Notes: generated by a model not told the origin, from the sequence alone. A stretch of 64,000 bases of DNA from Candidatus Bilophila faecipullorum (GCA_944326695.1 CALVEZ010000006.1:1-64000); one strand, 5' to 3'. Counted from the stretch's first letter, positions 42,115-52,707 are shown. Translations and numbers: made by a program.

Positions 42115-43506
42115 ATGCTGTTTCGACGCGCTCCCCAGAAAAGCGAAGAACTGAAGATCATCATTGTGGGAGCGGGCGAAGTGGGCTTTCACATCGCGCA
42201 ACGCCTGTCCGAGGAACAGAAGCAGGTCGTGGTCATTGACCAGAACCCCGACAAGCTCCGCCGCATAGAAGACAACATGGATGTGCAGACCATCCTCGGA
42301 TCGGGATCGTGGCCTTCCGTACTCAAGACCGCCGGGGCTGAGGACGCCTCCATTTTCCTCGCGGTGACGGACAGCGACGAGACCAACATCGTGGCCTGCC
42401 TCTTCGCCAACGCCATCGCGCCCGAGGCCACGAAGCTCGCCCGCATCCGCACGGAAGAATACACCGCCTATCCCAAACTCCTCGGCAGCGACTCGCTGCG
42501 CATCAGTATGCTCATCAACCCGGAGCAGGAAATCGTCCGCTCCATCGAACGTCTGCTCACCCTCCCCGGCGCGGTGGAGTACGGGCAGCTTGCGGACGGC
42601 TTCATCCGCATGGTGGGGATGCGCGTCGAGGGAGGGCCGCTCGTGGACGAGCCCCTTACCCGTTTCCGGCATATCGTGAAGGACGACGGGATCATGGTCG
42701 GGGCCATCGCCCGGGCGCAAAAGCTCATCGTCCCCTCGGGCGCGGACACCATCAAGGCGGGGGATACCGTCTATTTCGCCTACAAGCCCACCAGCCAGCG
42801 GGCCCTTTTGCGGGCCCTGAACCGCACGCGCGGCAATCTCGGCACGGCCTGCATCGTGGGGGGCGGCAACATCGGCCTGCGGCTGGCCCGGCTTTTTGAA
42901 AACAAGGGCGTGGACACCAAGCTCATCGACATCAACGAAAAGCGCTGCGAGGAGCTGGCGGACCTCTTGCAGGGCACGCTTGTCCTGCACGGCGACGGGA
43001 CGGACAAGTCCCTCCTGGAGGAGGAGCACGTCAGCCAGATGGACGCCTTCATCGCCGTGACGGGTGATGAGGAGTCGAATATCCTTTCCTGCCTGCTCGC
43101 CAAGTCCCTCGGCGTGCGCGATACCGTGGCCCGTGTGAACAAGGCCGCCTACCTTCCGCTGGTGGAGGCCATCGGCATTTCGCACAGCGTCAGCCCCCGG
43201 CTCTCCGCCGTCAACAGCATTTTGCAATACATCCGGCAGGGGAAGGTGCTCTCCAGCGTGGCCGTGGGCGGCGACGCGGCGGAGATGCTCGAAGCCCTCG
43301 TTCCCGATGACTCCGCCCTCGCGGGCAAGCGCGTGCAGGAGCTTGGCCTTCCCAAAGGGATTTTGCTGCTCGGGGTCATCCGTGGCGGCGAGGCGTTCAT
43401 CCCTTCCGGGCAGAGCAGCATCCAGCCGCAGGACCGCATCGTCCTCCTCGCTCTGCGCGAGAAGATGAGCAAGCTTGAGGAAATCGTTTCCAGGAAGAGG
43501 GGATGA
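42115..43506 (+). CDS. trkA: Trk potassium uptake NAD-binding protein TrkA
   Basis: 463 aa from the ATG at 42115 (GGAGG upstream). Two RCK units in tandem: the first Rossmann motif is IIVGAGEVGFHIAQRLSE near 16-33, the second is CIVGGGNIGLRLARLFE near residue 250; each is followed by a TrkA-C domain. It is the cytoplasmic gating ring of the Trk K+ channel and binds NAD(H)/ATP. Its partner trkH is 397 bp downstream. Confidence 0.95.
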   Translation: MLFRRAPQKSEELKIIIVGAGEVGFHIAQRLSEEQKQVVVIDQNPDKLRRIEDNMDVQTILGSGSWPSVLKTAGAEDASIFLAVTDSDETNIVACLFANAIAPEATKLARIRTEEYTAYPKLLGSDSLRISMLINPEQEIVRSIERLLTLPGAVEYGQLADGFIRMVGMRVEGGPLVDEPLTRFRHIVKDDGIMVGAIARAQKLIVPSGADTIKAGDTVYFAYKPTSQRALLRALNRTRGNLGTACIVGGGNIGLRLARLFENKGVDTKLIDINEKRCEELADLLQGTLVLHGDGTDKSLLEEEHVSQMDAFIAVTGDEESNILSCLLAKSLGVRDTVARVNKAAYLPLVEAIGISHSVSPRLSAVNSILQYIRQGKVLSSVAVGGDAAEMLEALVPDDSALAGKRVQELGLPKGILLLGVIRGGEAFIPSGQSSIQPQDRIVLLALREKMSKLEEIVSRKRG

Positions 43507-43903
43507 CGCGCCGCATTCCCTCTTGAATGTCCGCAAGATCGGGCAGGCGCGGGCCTGCTCGAGGGCTTCGGTTCGCGCCATTGAGCGCGATGTCTGGCCG
43601 AAGCCGGGGGAGTCTGCGCAGGGGCGTTCTCTTCGTGCACTATGGCTGCCTCCCGTACACCGATTCGAGCGCTTTCGGTTGAAAGCAGGGCCAAATCGTA
43701 GGATGCCGCCGCGTGCCTTTTTCGGGGCAGAAGCGTCTTGTGGGGAAGGCCGTCGAGGACGCCCGGGCGGGGCTGCACCGGGATGGATGGCCCGGAAACG
43801 GCGTAGGCATTTGCTGCACGCCCAAAGCCTAAGGAGAAGGGGGAAGGGAGGCGGAGGAGCCTCTTGACGCGCTCGTGCCGTCTGCCTTTCCCTCGCCACA
43901 GTC

Positions 43904-45367
43904 ATGCAAATACGTTCGGTTCTGTTTATTGTCGGGGTGCTGCTGGCCTGCGTCGGCGCGTCGGTGCTGCTGCCGCTCGGGGTTTCCCTGTGGTACGGCG
44001 ACGGCGCGTTTCTGGGCTTGCTGTCCTCGCTCGTCATCATGATCGGGGGCGGCCTTGCCCTTGCCTATTCCAACAAGCCGGAAGAGGAATTGCACCTGAC
44101 CCTGCGCGACGGTTTCGCCGTGGTGGGCATCTGCTGGATTGTGGCCAGTTTTGCGGGAGGGCTGCCCTTCGTGCTCACGTCCGAGGCTTCGCTGACGGAC
44201 GCGGTCTTCGAGTCGGCTTCCGGCTTCACGACCACGGGAGCGACGATTTTTCCCAACGTGGAGGCGCTCCCCCACGGGCTGCTCATGTGGCGCAGCCTGA
44301 CCCACTGGCTGGGCGGTCTGGGGATCATCGTGCTTTCCCTGATTGTTCTGCCCCTGCTCGGCGTGGGGGGGATGCAGCTTTACCGGGCCGAGGTGACGGG
44401 CCCGACGCCCGACAAGCTCACGCCCCGGATGCAGGATACAGCCATCGCCCTGTGGAAGCTCTACGGCCTGATGACGCTGGTGCTCACCGTACTCCTCTAC
44501 CTCGCGGGCATGGACTGGTTCGACGCGCTCAACCACAGCTTTTCCACCGTCGCTACGGGCGGCTTTTCCACGAAAAACGCCTCCATCGCGGCCTACCCGC
44601 AGGCGTCGATCCAGTGGATTCTCATCGTGTTCATGTTCATCGCCGGGATCAGCTTTTCGCTGCACTCGCGGGCCCTGCGGGGGATGGTGACGGTCTACTT
44701 CCGTGACCGGGAATGCCGTTTTTATACCGGGCTGCTGCTTCTGGGCTCGGCCATCATGGTGTTCAACCTTGTGGAGAACCGCCTTTTTCAGGCGGATACG
44801 CTGGCGGAAGTGGAATACGTCGTCCGGGCTGCGGTGTTCCAGCTCGTTTCCATCTGCACCACCACCGGTTTCGTGACCGAGAATTACAACCTCTGGCCCG
44901 CGCTTACCCTCGTGATCATCCTCATGTTCACCCTCATGGGGGCCTCCGCGGGCTCGACGGGCGGCGGGCTCAAGGTCATGCGGCTCGTCATGCTCTTCCG
45001 TCTGGCCTATATGGAGATTTTCCGCCTTCTGCACCCCCATTCCGTGCGCCATCTCAAGGTCGCGGGCAAGTCCGTCCCCACCGAGGTCATTTCGGGCGTG
45101 GTGGGCTTTTTTTTGCTCTACCTCATGATCACCACGGTGGGCACCCTCATCCTCGCGGCTCAGAACCTCGACCTAGTCACCGCTTTTACGGCGACGCTGA
45201 CCTGCATCTCCAACGTCGGCCCCGGCCTCGGCTCCGTGGGGCCGGTGGACAATTTCAGCCACCTGCCGGCCTTCTCCAAATGGACGCTCACCTTGTGCAT
45301 GTTGCTGGGAAGACTGGAAATCTACGCCATCATCGTGTTGTTTGTTCCCGAATACTGGCGCGATTGA
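43904..45367 (+). CDS. trkH: Trk potassium uptake channel subunit TrkH
   Basis: 487 aa membrane protein with four MPM repeats. Selectivity-filter-like loops are visible as SASGFTTTGATIF, FSTVATGGFSTKNAS, ICTTTGFVTENY and TCISNVGPGLGSVG. It forms the K+ pathway gated by TrkA. The ATG at 43904 has no good Shine-Dalgarno site; the assignment of the start rests on the first helix beginning at once (VLFIVGVLLACVGASVLLPL). The 397-bp gap before it (43507-43903) holds no gene that I can support. Confidence 0.95.
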   Translation: MQIRSVLFIVGVLLACVGASVLLPLGVSLWYGDGAFLGLLSSLVIMIGGGLALAYSNKPEEELHLTLRDGFAVVGICWIVASFAGGLPFVLTSEASLTDAVFESASGFTTTGATIFPNVEALPHGLLMWRSLTHWLGGLGIIVLSLIVLPLLGVGGMQLYRAEVTGPTPDKLTPRMQDTAIALWKLYGLMTLVLTVLLYLAGMDWFDALNHSFSTVATGGFSTKNASIAAYPQASIQWILIVFMFIAGISFSLHSRALRGMVTVYFRDRECRFYTGLLLLGSAIMVFNLVENRLFQADTLAEVEYVVRAAVFQLVSICTTTGFVTENYNLWPALTLVIILMFTLMGASAGSTGGGLKVMRLVMLFRLAYMEIFRLLHPHSVRHLKVAGKSVPTEVISGVVGFFLLYLMITTVGTLILAAQNLDLVTAFTATLTCISNVGPGLGSVGPVDNFSHLPAFSKWTLTLCMLLGRLEIYAIIVLFVPEYWRD

Positions 45368-45499
45368 TGACGGCAGGGGGAAGGGCTTCCGCGTCTTCCG
45401 CATACCGTGAATCCTCACTCTTTTTTATGAGAGAATCCACAGGAATATGATTGAGATGCGTCGCGTGGCCGACGCGGAGGGCCGCCTCCGGCCGGAAAG

Positions 45500-45775
45500 C
45501 CCCGGCAAGATGGCCCGCGCGGGAGCGGGGGTGGAACAGGCCGATCCCGGGGAGCGCCGTTGGCGGAATCTCCCGTGCTGGCACAGGGGCATCCACGAAA
45601 TAGAGCAGGAGGGTGATGAGGAAGTGAATCGTCCGCGTGGGCAGAGGGGGCATCGCGGTTTCGTTGCCTTGCCGTTTCTCGATGCGGAATCTCCCGCGCG
45701 GGCACAGGGGACGTCCAGCCGGGCGACCGTCGCAACGATTCCCACGAGAATCTCCCGCGCGGGCAGGGGGGAGGT
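45500..45775 (-). CRISPR. Second degenerate CRISPR-like repeat cluster, no cas genes
   Basis: Read on the plus strand, GGAATCTCCCGTGCTGGCAC, GAATCGTCCGCGTGGGCAGA, GGAATCTCCCGCGCGGGCAC and GAATCTCCCGCGCGGGCAGG mark four units whose AATC cores lie at 45567, 45627, 45688 and 45749: periods 60, 61, 61. A fifth, weaker unit (GCCCGCGCGGGAG) lies 58 nt earlier. The CCCGCGCGGG palindrome gives each unit the small hairpin typical of type I-E repeats. Spacers of about 33-36 nt are unrelated. Orientation is uncertain. It sits between trkH and psd. Confidence 0.55.
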
Positions 45776-45931
45776 TGCGGCGGCCTCTTCCGGCAAGGCG
45801 GGGTGCGTGTCCTTTTTGAAAACATCGGAAGCGGCTTGCATCCGGGACGGTTTTCGGTCATGATCAAAAAATCACGTTTCAACCTTATTTCGCCGGAAGG
45901 GTACGCTTGTTCCGGCCATGAAGGACGACAG

Positions 45932-46579
45932 ATGCGAAAAGCCAATATCGGTGTGGCGCCGGAAGGGTTGCCGTTCCTCTTTCTGCTCGCGCTGACGACG
46001 CTGACGTTCGCGGCGTTGCGCTGCTGGCCGCTGGCCTTGCTCTTTTTGGTTTTCACGTGGTTTGCCGGACATTTTTTCCGCGATCCCGAGCGCGTGGTGC
46101 CCACGGAAGCGGACGCGGCGGTCAGCCCGGCCGACGGGCGGATCGTGCGCGTAGAGCCGAAGGCGGACCCCATCACCGGCGAAGTCCGGCCCTGTATCAG
46201 CATATTCATGAATGTGGTCAACGTACACGTCAACCGTATGCCCGTCGCCGGGAAGATCGAGGCCATCCGCTATTTCCCCGGCGCCTTTTTCAACGCCGCT
46301 CTGGACAAGGCGTCCACGGACAACGAGCGTTGCGCCTATCTGGTGCGCGATGAGGAAGATCGTCCGTGGGTCATGGTGCAGGTGGCCGGGCTCGTCGCAC
46401 GGCGCATCGTCTGCCGCGTGGAGGAAGGGGACTCCCTTGCCCGCGGCGAGCGCTACGGCATGATCCGTTTCGGGTCTCGGGTTGACCTGTATCTCCCTCC
46501 CGACTATAGTGCTGTCGTAACCAACGGCGACGTGGTTACGGCAGGCGAAAGCATCCTGGCCAGAAAGTTCCGGGCCTAG
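45932..46579 (+). CDS. psd: Phosphatidylserine decarboxylase
   Basis: 215 aa from the ATG at 45932, chosen for AAGGA seven bases upstream; an ATG 24 codons earlier is less well placed. Two hydrophobic helices ([15 protein letters not shown] and [16 protein letters not shown]) anchor it, followed by [27 protein letters not shown] and the self-cleavage site [11 protein letters not shown], where the serine becomes the pyruvoyl group. This is the short Psd class that makes phosphatidylethanolamine. It is followed by pssA, the preceding step. Confidence 0.93.
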   Translation: MRKANIGVAPEGLPFLFLLALTTLTFAALRCWPLALLFLVFTWFAGHFFRDPERVVPTEADAAVSPADGRIVRVEPKADPITGEVRPCISIFMNVVNVHVNRMPVAGKIEAIRYFPGAFFNAALDKASTDNERCAYLVRDEEDRPWVMVQVAGLVARRIVCRVEEGDSLARGERYGMIRFGSRVDLYLPPDYSAVVTNGDVVTAGESILARKFRA

Positions 46580-46632
46580 AGCCTTTTCAGGACCGCCGGT
46601 TTCCGGTGCAGGATTCCCACAGGTACTTCATT

Positions 46633-47385
46633 ATGCAAGAAGAAAAACCCGTTCGGCGGGGCGTATACATCCTCCCGAACCTTTTCACCACCGCCAGCCT
46701 CTTCACCGGCTTTCTTGCCATGCTCCTTGCGGTGCAGGGCAATATCGAAGGCAGTGCTTTGGCCATCCTGTTCAGCGCCCTCATGGACGGGCTGGACGGG
46801 AAAGTCGCCCGCCTCACCAACACCGCCAGCGAATTTGGCATCCAGTACGACTCGTTGGCCGATCTCGTGGCTTTCGGCGTGGCTCCCGCGTTCACGGCGT
46901 GGATGTGGGTGCTCGAACGTTACGGCAAGCTCGGCATCGGCGTGGCCTTTCTCTACGTCGCGTGCACGGCCTTGCGGTTGGCCCGCTTCAACGTCTGCGT
47001 CACCACGGTAAGCAAAAAGTTTTTCGTGGGGCTCCCCTGTCCGGCCGCCGGATGTTCGGTCGCCATGTTCATCCTCTTTTCCTCCTATCTTCCGGGATGG
47101 CTGGAGGCGCGCATTCCCTTCCTCGGGCTTGTGGTCACGTTCATCATGGCTCTGCTCATGGTGAGCCGCGTGCGCTACTTCTCGTTCAAGGAATACGGCT
47201 TCTTGAAGACCCACGCCTTCAGCTCCATGATCACCGCTCTGCTCGTGTTCGTGCTCATCCTCTCGCAGCCCGTGGTTTTCGGGTTCACGTTGGGCGCGCT
47301 CTACATTCTATCCGGCCCCATCTACACCTTTGTCATTCTGCCCCGCCGCAACCGGCAGCTCCTAGGGAGCCTTACGCAGAACTGA
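46633..47385 (+). CDS. pssA: CDP-diacylglycerol--serine O-phosphatidyltransferase
   Basis: 250 aa with about seven to eight helices. The CDP-alcohol phosphatidyltransferase motif DGxxARx8GxxxDxxxD appears as LMDGLDGKVARLTN ... FGIQYDSLADLV. It makes phosphatidylserine from CDP-diacylglycerol and serine. The start is uncertain: ATG at 46633 is used (weak AGG), but GTG at 46606 is possible. Lies 53 bp behind psd, so the two steps of phosphatidylethanolamine synthesis are co-transcribed in reverse order. Confidence 0.93.
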   Translation: MQEEKPVRRGVYILPNLFTTASLFTGFLAMLLAVQGNIEGSALAILFSALMDGLDGKVARLTNTASEFGIQYDSLADLVAFGVAPAFTAWMWVLERYGKLGIGVAFLYVACTALRLARFNVCVTTVSKKFFVGLPCPAAGCSVAMFILFSSYLPGWLEARIPFLGLVVTFIMALLMVSRVRYFSFKEYGFLKTHAFSSMITALLVFVLILSQPVVFGFTLGALYILSGPIYTFVILPRRNRQLLGSLTQN

Positions 47386-47404
47386 CGGTCGATGGCGCTT
47401 TGAT

Positions 47405-47455
47405 CCGGGGAGGGAAGGGAACCTGATTAGAGCGGTTCTCTATCCCTCCCTTCGC
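47405..47455 (+). terminator. Hairpin after pssA, distantly like family A
   Basis: GGGAGGGAAGGGAACC faces GGTTCTCTATCCCTCCC around a ten-base loop. It resembles the arms of the family A repeat but lacks the CTTTCT core and C-run tail. It separates pssA from leuA. Confidence 0.65.
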
Positions 47456-47576
47456 ATATTGAGCACCTCGTCTTGTAAAACGGAAATAAAATAGCACAGT
47501 TATGTCGATGCCTCCGAGGGCGCGGCACAGGTCTGCGATGATCCGTTTCACGATGGAGGGCTTGAAGGAGAAAACC

Positions 47577-49148
<1,572 letters not shown>

Positions 49149-49149
49149 G

Positions 49150-49196
49150 GGGAAGGCCGGGGGACGTCCTGCAAAGGACACTTTCCCCGGCCCTTC
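49150..49196 (+). terminator. Hairpin after leuA
   Basis: GGCCGGGG and CCCCGGCC arms with an inner GTCCT/AGGAC pair follow the stop codon directly; a TTTTTT run comes about 10 nt later. Confidence 0.7.
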
Positions 49197-49374
49197 ACCG
49201 TGCTTTTTTCGGCCTTGAACGGCGGGGCGTCGCCTCCTTTCCCGCAGCGGCGCGGCCCCGCCGGGAAAAGAGCCTTCCGGGTTCCCGGCAGGGCCGCCAT
49301 CAGGAAGCAACAGGCTGATGGAACTGAAAAAAGGAGCCTCCGCCGCACTGCGCTTTCTGCAATGCGAGCCGGGG

Positions 49375-49406
49375 CCAGAGGCGCACGACGCCAGCCTCTG
49401 GTTTTT
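49375..49406 (+). terminator. Possible attenuator/terminator in the leuC leader
   Basis: CCAGAGGC and GCCTCTGG are perfect eight-base arms around an 11-base loop, followed at once by TTTTT. It lies 100 bp before leuC inside the leuA-leuC gap, where an intrinsic terminator would block read-through into leuC unless it is regulated. No leucine-rich leader peptide was found. The remainder of 49197-49507 holds no gene that I can support. Confidence 0.55.
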
Positions 49407-49507
49407 CCGCCGAAAAAATGTTCTAAGGATTCCGGTTGATAGGGAGGGGAAGCGCGGCCGCGCCTTCCCCGCCGGTCGGGAAACATTTTACCTTCTGGAG
49501 CCGTCCC

Positions 49508-50767
49508 ATGCCCCATACTCTTGCCCAGAAAATCCTTCAGGCTCATACGGATGAAGAAATCCGCGAAGCCGGACAAATCGTCAACTGCCGTCTTTCCGGC
49601 GTGCTCGCCAACGACATCACCGGGCCGCTCGCCATCAAGTCCTTCCGTGCCATGGGCGCTACGAAGGTCTTTGACAAGGATCGCGTTTTTCTGGTGATGG
49701 ACCACTTCACCCCGCAGAAGGACATCGACTCCGCCAATCAGGTCCTGGTGAGCCGCAAATTCGCGCAGGAAATGGGCATCACGCATTACTACGAAGGCGG
49801 CGACTGCGGCGTTGAGCACGCCCTCCTGCCCGAGCTGGGCCTCGTGAAGCCCGGCGACGTGGTCATCGGCGCGGACAGCCACACCTGCACCTACGGCGGC
49901 CTCGGCGCGTTCGCCACGGGCCTCGGCTCCACGGATGTGGCCGCGGGTATGGCCCTCGGTACCCTGTGGTTCAAGGTGCCGCCGACCATCCGCGTGGAAT
50001 TTGAAGGCAAGCTCCCCGAATGGGTGCGTGGCAAGGACCTGATCCTTCGTCTCATCGGGGAAATCGGCGTGGACGGCGCGCTTTACAAGGCGTTGGAATT
50101 CGGCGGCTCCACCCTCGCCGATCTCGATGTGGAAGCCCGCCTGTGCATTTCCAACATGGCCATCGAAGCGGGCGGCAAGTGCGGCCTCTTCCCCTCGGAC
50201 GACCTGACCCTCGCCTACTGCCGCGAGCACCATAACCTGGACGCCCAGCGCATCGCCCCCGACGCGGGCGCCACGTACGAGCGGGTCGTGCGCATCGACG
50301 TGAGCGGCATGGAGCCGCAGGTCGCCTGTCCGCATCTGCCCGAGAACACGAAGCCCGTTTCCGAAGTCAAGGACGTGACCGTCAATCAGGTGGTCATCGG
50401 CTCCTGCACCAACGGCCGCCTTTCCGACATGCGCGACGCGGCCAAGGTGCTCAAGGGCCGCAAGGTCGCCAAGGGCGTGCGCTGCATCGTGCTTCCCGCC
50501 ACCCCCGCCATCTGGCGTCAGGCCATGAACGAAGGGCTTTTTGAGGTCTTTTCCGACGCGGGCTGCATCGTCGGCCCGCCCACCTGCGGCCCCTGTCTCG
50601 GCGGCCACATGGGCATCCTCGGCGACGGCGAGCGCTGCATCGCCACCACCAACCGCAACTTCCGCGGCCGCATGGGAAGCCTTGAAGCCGAAGTCTATCT
50701 GGCCAGCCCCTGCACGGCGGCCGCTTCCGCCGTCACCGGCGTGATCACCAGCCCCGACAAGCTGTAA
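49508..50767 (+). CDS. leuC: 3-isopropylmalate dehydratase large subunit
   Basis: 419 aa aconitase-family subunit from the ATG at 49508 (GGAG upstream). VMDHFTPQKD, GADSHTCTYGGLGAF, GSCTNGRLSDM and GPPTCGPCLGGHMG place the three [4Fe-4S] cysteines. The size is that of the archaeal/deltaproteobacterial short type, which may also act on other isopropylmalate-like acids. With LeuD it isomerises 2- to 3-isopropylmalate. Confidence 0.96.
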   Translation: MPHTLAQKILQAHTDEEIREAGQIVNCRLSGVLANDITGPLAIKSFRAMGATKVFDKDRVFLVMDHFTPQKDIDSANQVLVSRKFAQEMGITHYYEGGDCGVEHALLPELGLVKPGDVVIGADSHTCTYGGLGAFATGLGSTDVAAGMALGTLWFKVPPTIRVEFEGKLPEWVRGKDLILRLIGEIGVDGALYKALEFGGSTLADLDVEARLCISNMAIEAGGKCGLFPSDDLTLAYCREHHNLDAQRIAPDAGATYERVVRIDVSGMEPQVACPHLPENTKPVSEVKDVTVNQVVIGSCTNGRLSDMRDAAKVLKGRKVAKGVRCIVLPATPAIWRQAMNEGLFEVFSDAGCIVGPPTCGPCLGGHMGILGDGERCIATTNRNFRGRMGSLEAEVYLASPCTAAASAVTGVITSPDKL

Positions 50768-50890
50768 GGCTCCCGCGGGCGCTTGTCCGTCCGCGACGCC
50801 CGGCAGCGATCTCCCGCGCGGCCCCCGCTGAGGGGCGCGGGAGGCGGAAAGAAACGATCTGGACTTTCGAGATTTTTACAGGAGAAACCT

Positions 50891-51391
50891 ATGTCTTTCA
50901 CTGGTGTATCGCATAAGGTCGGCGCGCACATCGACACCGACGCCATCATCCCGGCCCGTTTCCTTGTGACCACCGATCCCAAAAAGCTCGGTGAAAACTG
51001 TATGGAAGGGCTGGAGCACGGATGGGTCAACCGTGTGCATGAAGGCGACATCATGGTCGCCGAGCGCAACTTCGGTTGCGGTTCCTCGCGTGAGCACGCC
51101 CCCATCGCCATTCTCGGCGCGGGCATGAAGGCCGTCATCGGGCACAGCTTCGCCCGCATCTTCTACCGCAACGCCTTCAACATGGGCCTGCTGCTGCTCG
51201 AGATCGGCGACGACGTGGACAAGATCAACGACAGCGACAAGCTGGAAGTCAGCCCCGAAGAGGGCCTGATCAAGAACCTGACCACCGGCGCGGTCATCAA
51301 GGTGCCGCCGCTGTCCCCGGTCATGCAGAACCTCATCGACAAGGGCGGCCTCGTGAACTACGTTCGCGAGCAGCTTGCGGAGAAGAAGTAA
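50891..51391 (+). CDS. leuD: 3-isopropylmalate dehydratase small subunit
   Basis: 166 aa from the ATG at 50891 (AGGAG upstream). The swivelling-domain motif [12 protein letters not shown] and the substrate loop [15 protein letters not shown] are present. It is the short LeuD type that pairs with short LeuC. 123 bp separate it from leuC. A family A repeat begins six bases after its stop codon. Confidence 0.96.
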   Translation: MSFTGVSHKVGAHIDTDAIIPARFLVTTDPKKLGENCMEGLEHGWVNRVHEGDIMVAERNFGCGSSREHAPIAILGAGMKAVIGHSFARIFYRNAFNMGLLLLEIGDDVDKINDSDKLEVSPEEGLIKNLTTGAVIKVPPLSPVMQNLIDKGGLVNYVREQLAEKK

Positions 51392-51397
51392 GGCATT

Positions 51398-51475
51398 GGG
51401 GAGGGGAGAGGGAACTTTTCTGAAGAAAAGCTTCCCTCTCCCCTCCCCAAACCCCACCCCTCACCCTCCAAAGAC
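51398..51475 (+). repeat. Family A terminator-like repeat, copy after leuD
   Basis: GGGGAGGGGAGAGGGAAC then core TTTTCTGAAGAAAA then GCTTCCCTCTCCCCTCCCC, giving a hairpin at 51398-51448 with a stem of about 23 bp. The tail AAACCCCACCCCTCACCC and CCAAAGAC follows. It lies between convergent leuD and the GNAT gene. The bases 51480-51667 are purine-rich (GGGAAAGAGGGG-like) without a gene. Confidence 0.9.
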
Positions 51476-51667
51476 GTTTGTTTTTATCGAATCCCTCTTG
51501 TCGGTTTTCCCGGAAGACGGAAAAGACGTCCGGACCGTTTTTGGTTCGGGCGTCTTTTTGTAGGGAAAGAAGGGACGAAGAAGGAGGGAAAGATAGGGGA
51601 TAAAGAAAGGGGAAAGAGGGGCAGAGGAAGAAGGAGGGAAAGAGCTTTTGGAGGGCTTTTCTTCCGC

Positions 51668-52237
51668 TCAATCTTCCGATGCCTCCCATGCCGCGCGGTT
51701 CAGGCGGTAGAGGACGTGCCGCAGGAGCGGATGCCCCGCCGGGAGGAGGGGATGATCGAAGTCGTCGGCGGGGTCGCGGGTCATGCCGAGGCGGCGCATA
51801 AGCCCTTGCGAGGGGAGGTTTCCCGTGGTGGTGAAGGCGACGACTTCTTTGAGATGCAGCGTGGTGAAGGCGCACGCGAGCGCACGGCGGGCGGCTTCGA
51901 TGGCGTAGCCCTTGCCCCAGTAAGCGGGGAGGAAGCGCCAGCCGATCTCGACGCAGGGCGTGAAGGGCGCGGTGAAGGTGACGCGCGCCAGCCCGGTCAT
52001 CCCGGCAAGCTGGCCGTCGGCTCTGTCTTCCACCGCCCAGAATGTGAAGCCGTGTTCGGCCTGATGCGCCCGGATGCGGTCGAGAAGGACGTCGCTTTGC
52101 CCGTCCGAGAGCGGGGCTGGAAAAAAGGCCATGACGCGGGGATCGGCGTTCATGCGGCGGAAGGCGGGCTTGTCCGCGTCCGCCCACGGGCGGAGCAAAA
52201 GCCGTTCCGTCACGAGGGGAAAAGCCGTTTCCGTCAT
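51668..52237 (-). CDS. GNAT-family N-acetyltransferase (RimJ/RimL-like)
   Basis: 189 aa. TERLLLRPWADADKPAFRRM at the start and the acetyl-CoA site LPAYWGKGYAIEAARRALAC fit RimJ/RimL-type GNAT proteins, which acetylate protein N-termini or small molecules. Its ATG overlaps the stop codon of the PNPOx gene (shared ATGA), so both are translated together. Substrate unknown. Confidence 0.87.
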   Translation of the reverse strand: MTETAFPLVTERLLLRPWADADKPAFRRMNADPRVMAFFPAPLSDGQSDVLLDRIRAHQAEHGFTFWAVEDRADGQLAGMTGLARVTFTAPFTPCVEIGWRFLPAYWGKGYAIEAARRALACAFTTLHLKEVVAFTTTGNLPSQGLMRRLGMTRDPADDFDHPLLPAGHPLLRHVLYRLNRAAWEASED

Positions 52238-52707
52238 GCCTTCAACGCCTCTTCTTCGCCGGCCGCGTGCTTGCCCACGAGCGTCTCGATGTCGATGCGG
52301 ATGATGGCCACGCGCTGGATCATGGCATCGGGGGCGGGCCGGGGGCAGAGCGAGCGATAACGCACCGTAATGGCATCGAGGGCGAGGCGTTTTTCGTCCC
52401 TATCCTCCACGATGTGCGCGGTCCCCGTGCCGCAGACGCTGCGAAAGGCGGTGGTCGCCTTCTCGCGGAGGATGCGCACGTCCGTATAGGCCGTGAAACC
52501 CACGCGCGGATTGCGGCGGATCAGGTCCATTTTCTTTCCGGCGAGGGCTGTATGGACATAGAGCGCCTTGCCCACGAGAACGTGATTGACCGGAAAGACA
52601 TAGGGCGCGCCGTCTCCGTCGTTCAGGGCCAGTACCATGTCCTCGGCGTCGTTCAGCACGCCTTCAAGAAAGCCCCAGTCTTCGCGGAATCTGTCCTTTC
52701 TTCCCAT
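52234..52707 (-). CDS. Pyridoxamine 5'-phosphate oxidase-like FMN protein (NimA type)
   Basis: 157 aa split-barrel flavoprotein of the family that holds 5-nitroimidazole reductases. MVLALNDGDGAPYVFPVNHV, LYVHTALAGKKMDLIRRNPRVGF and VCGTGTAHIVED are the usual strands. NimA relatives reduce nitroimidazoles to amines, but most family members have other unknown substrates. Operon with the GNAT gene. Upstream DNA is unusually AT-rich. Confidence 0.83.
   Translation of the reverse strand: MGRKDRFREDWGFLEGVLNDAEDMVLALNDGDGAPYVFPVNHVLVGKALYVHTALAGKKMDLIRRNPRVGFTAYTDVRILREKATTAFRSVCGTGTAHIVEDRDEKRLALDAITVRYRSLCPRPAPDAMIQRVAIIRIDIETLVGKHAAGEEEALKA

Noticed and set aside
42115..45367. Potassium riboswitch or c-di-AMP riboswitch for trkA/trkH
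   Set aside because: No matching conserved core was recognised in 41734-42114 or 43507-43903.
45415..46266. Minus-strand open frame with repeated [12 protein letters not shown] peptides over the second repeat cluster
   Set aside because: The peptide periodicity comes from the 61-nt DNA repeats; frames shift between units, it overlaps psd antisense and has no ribosome site.
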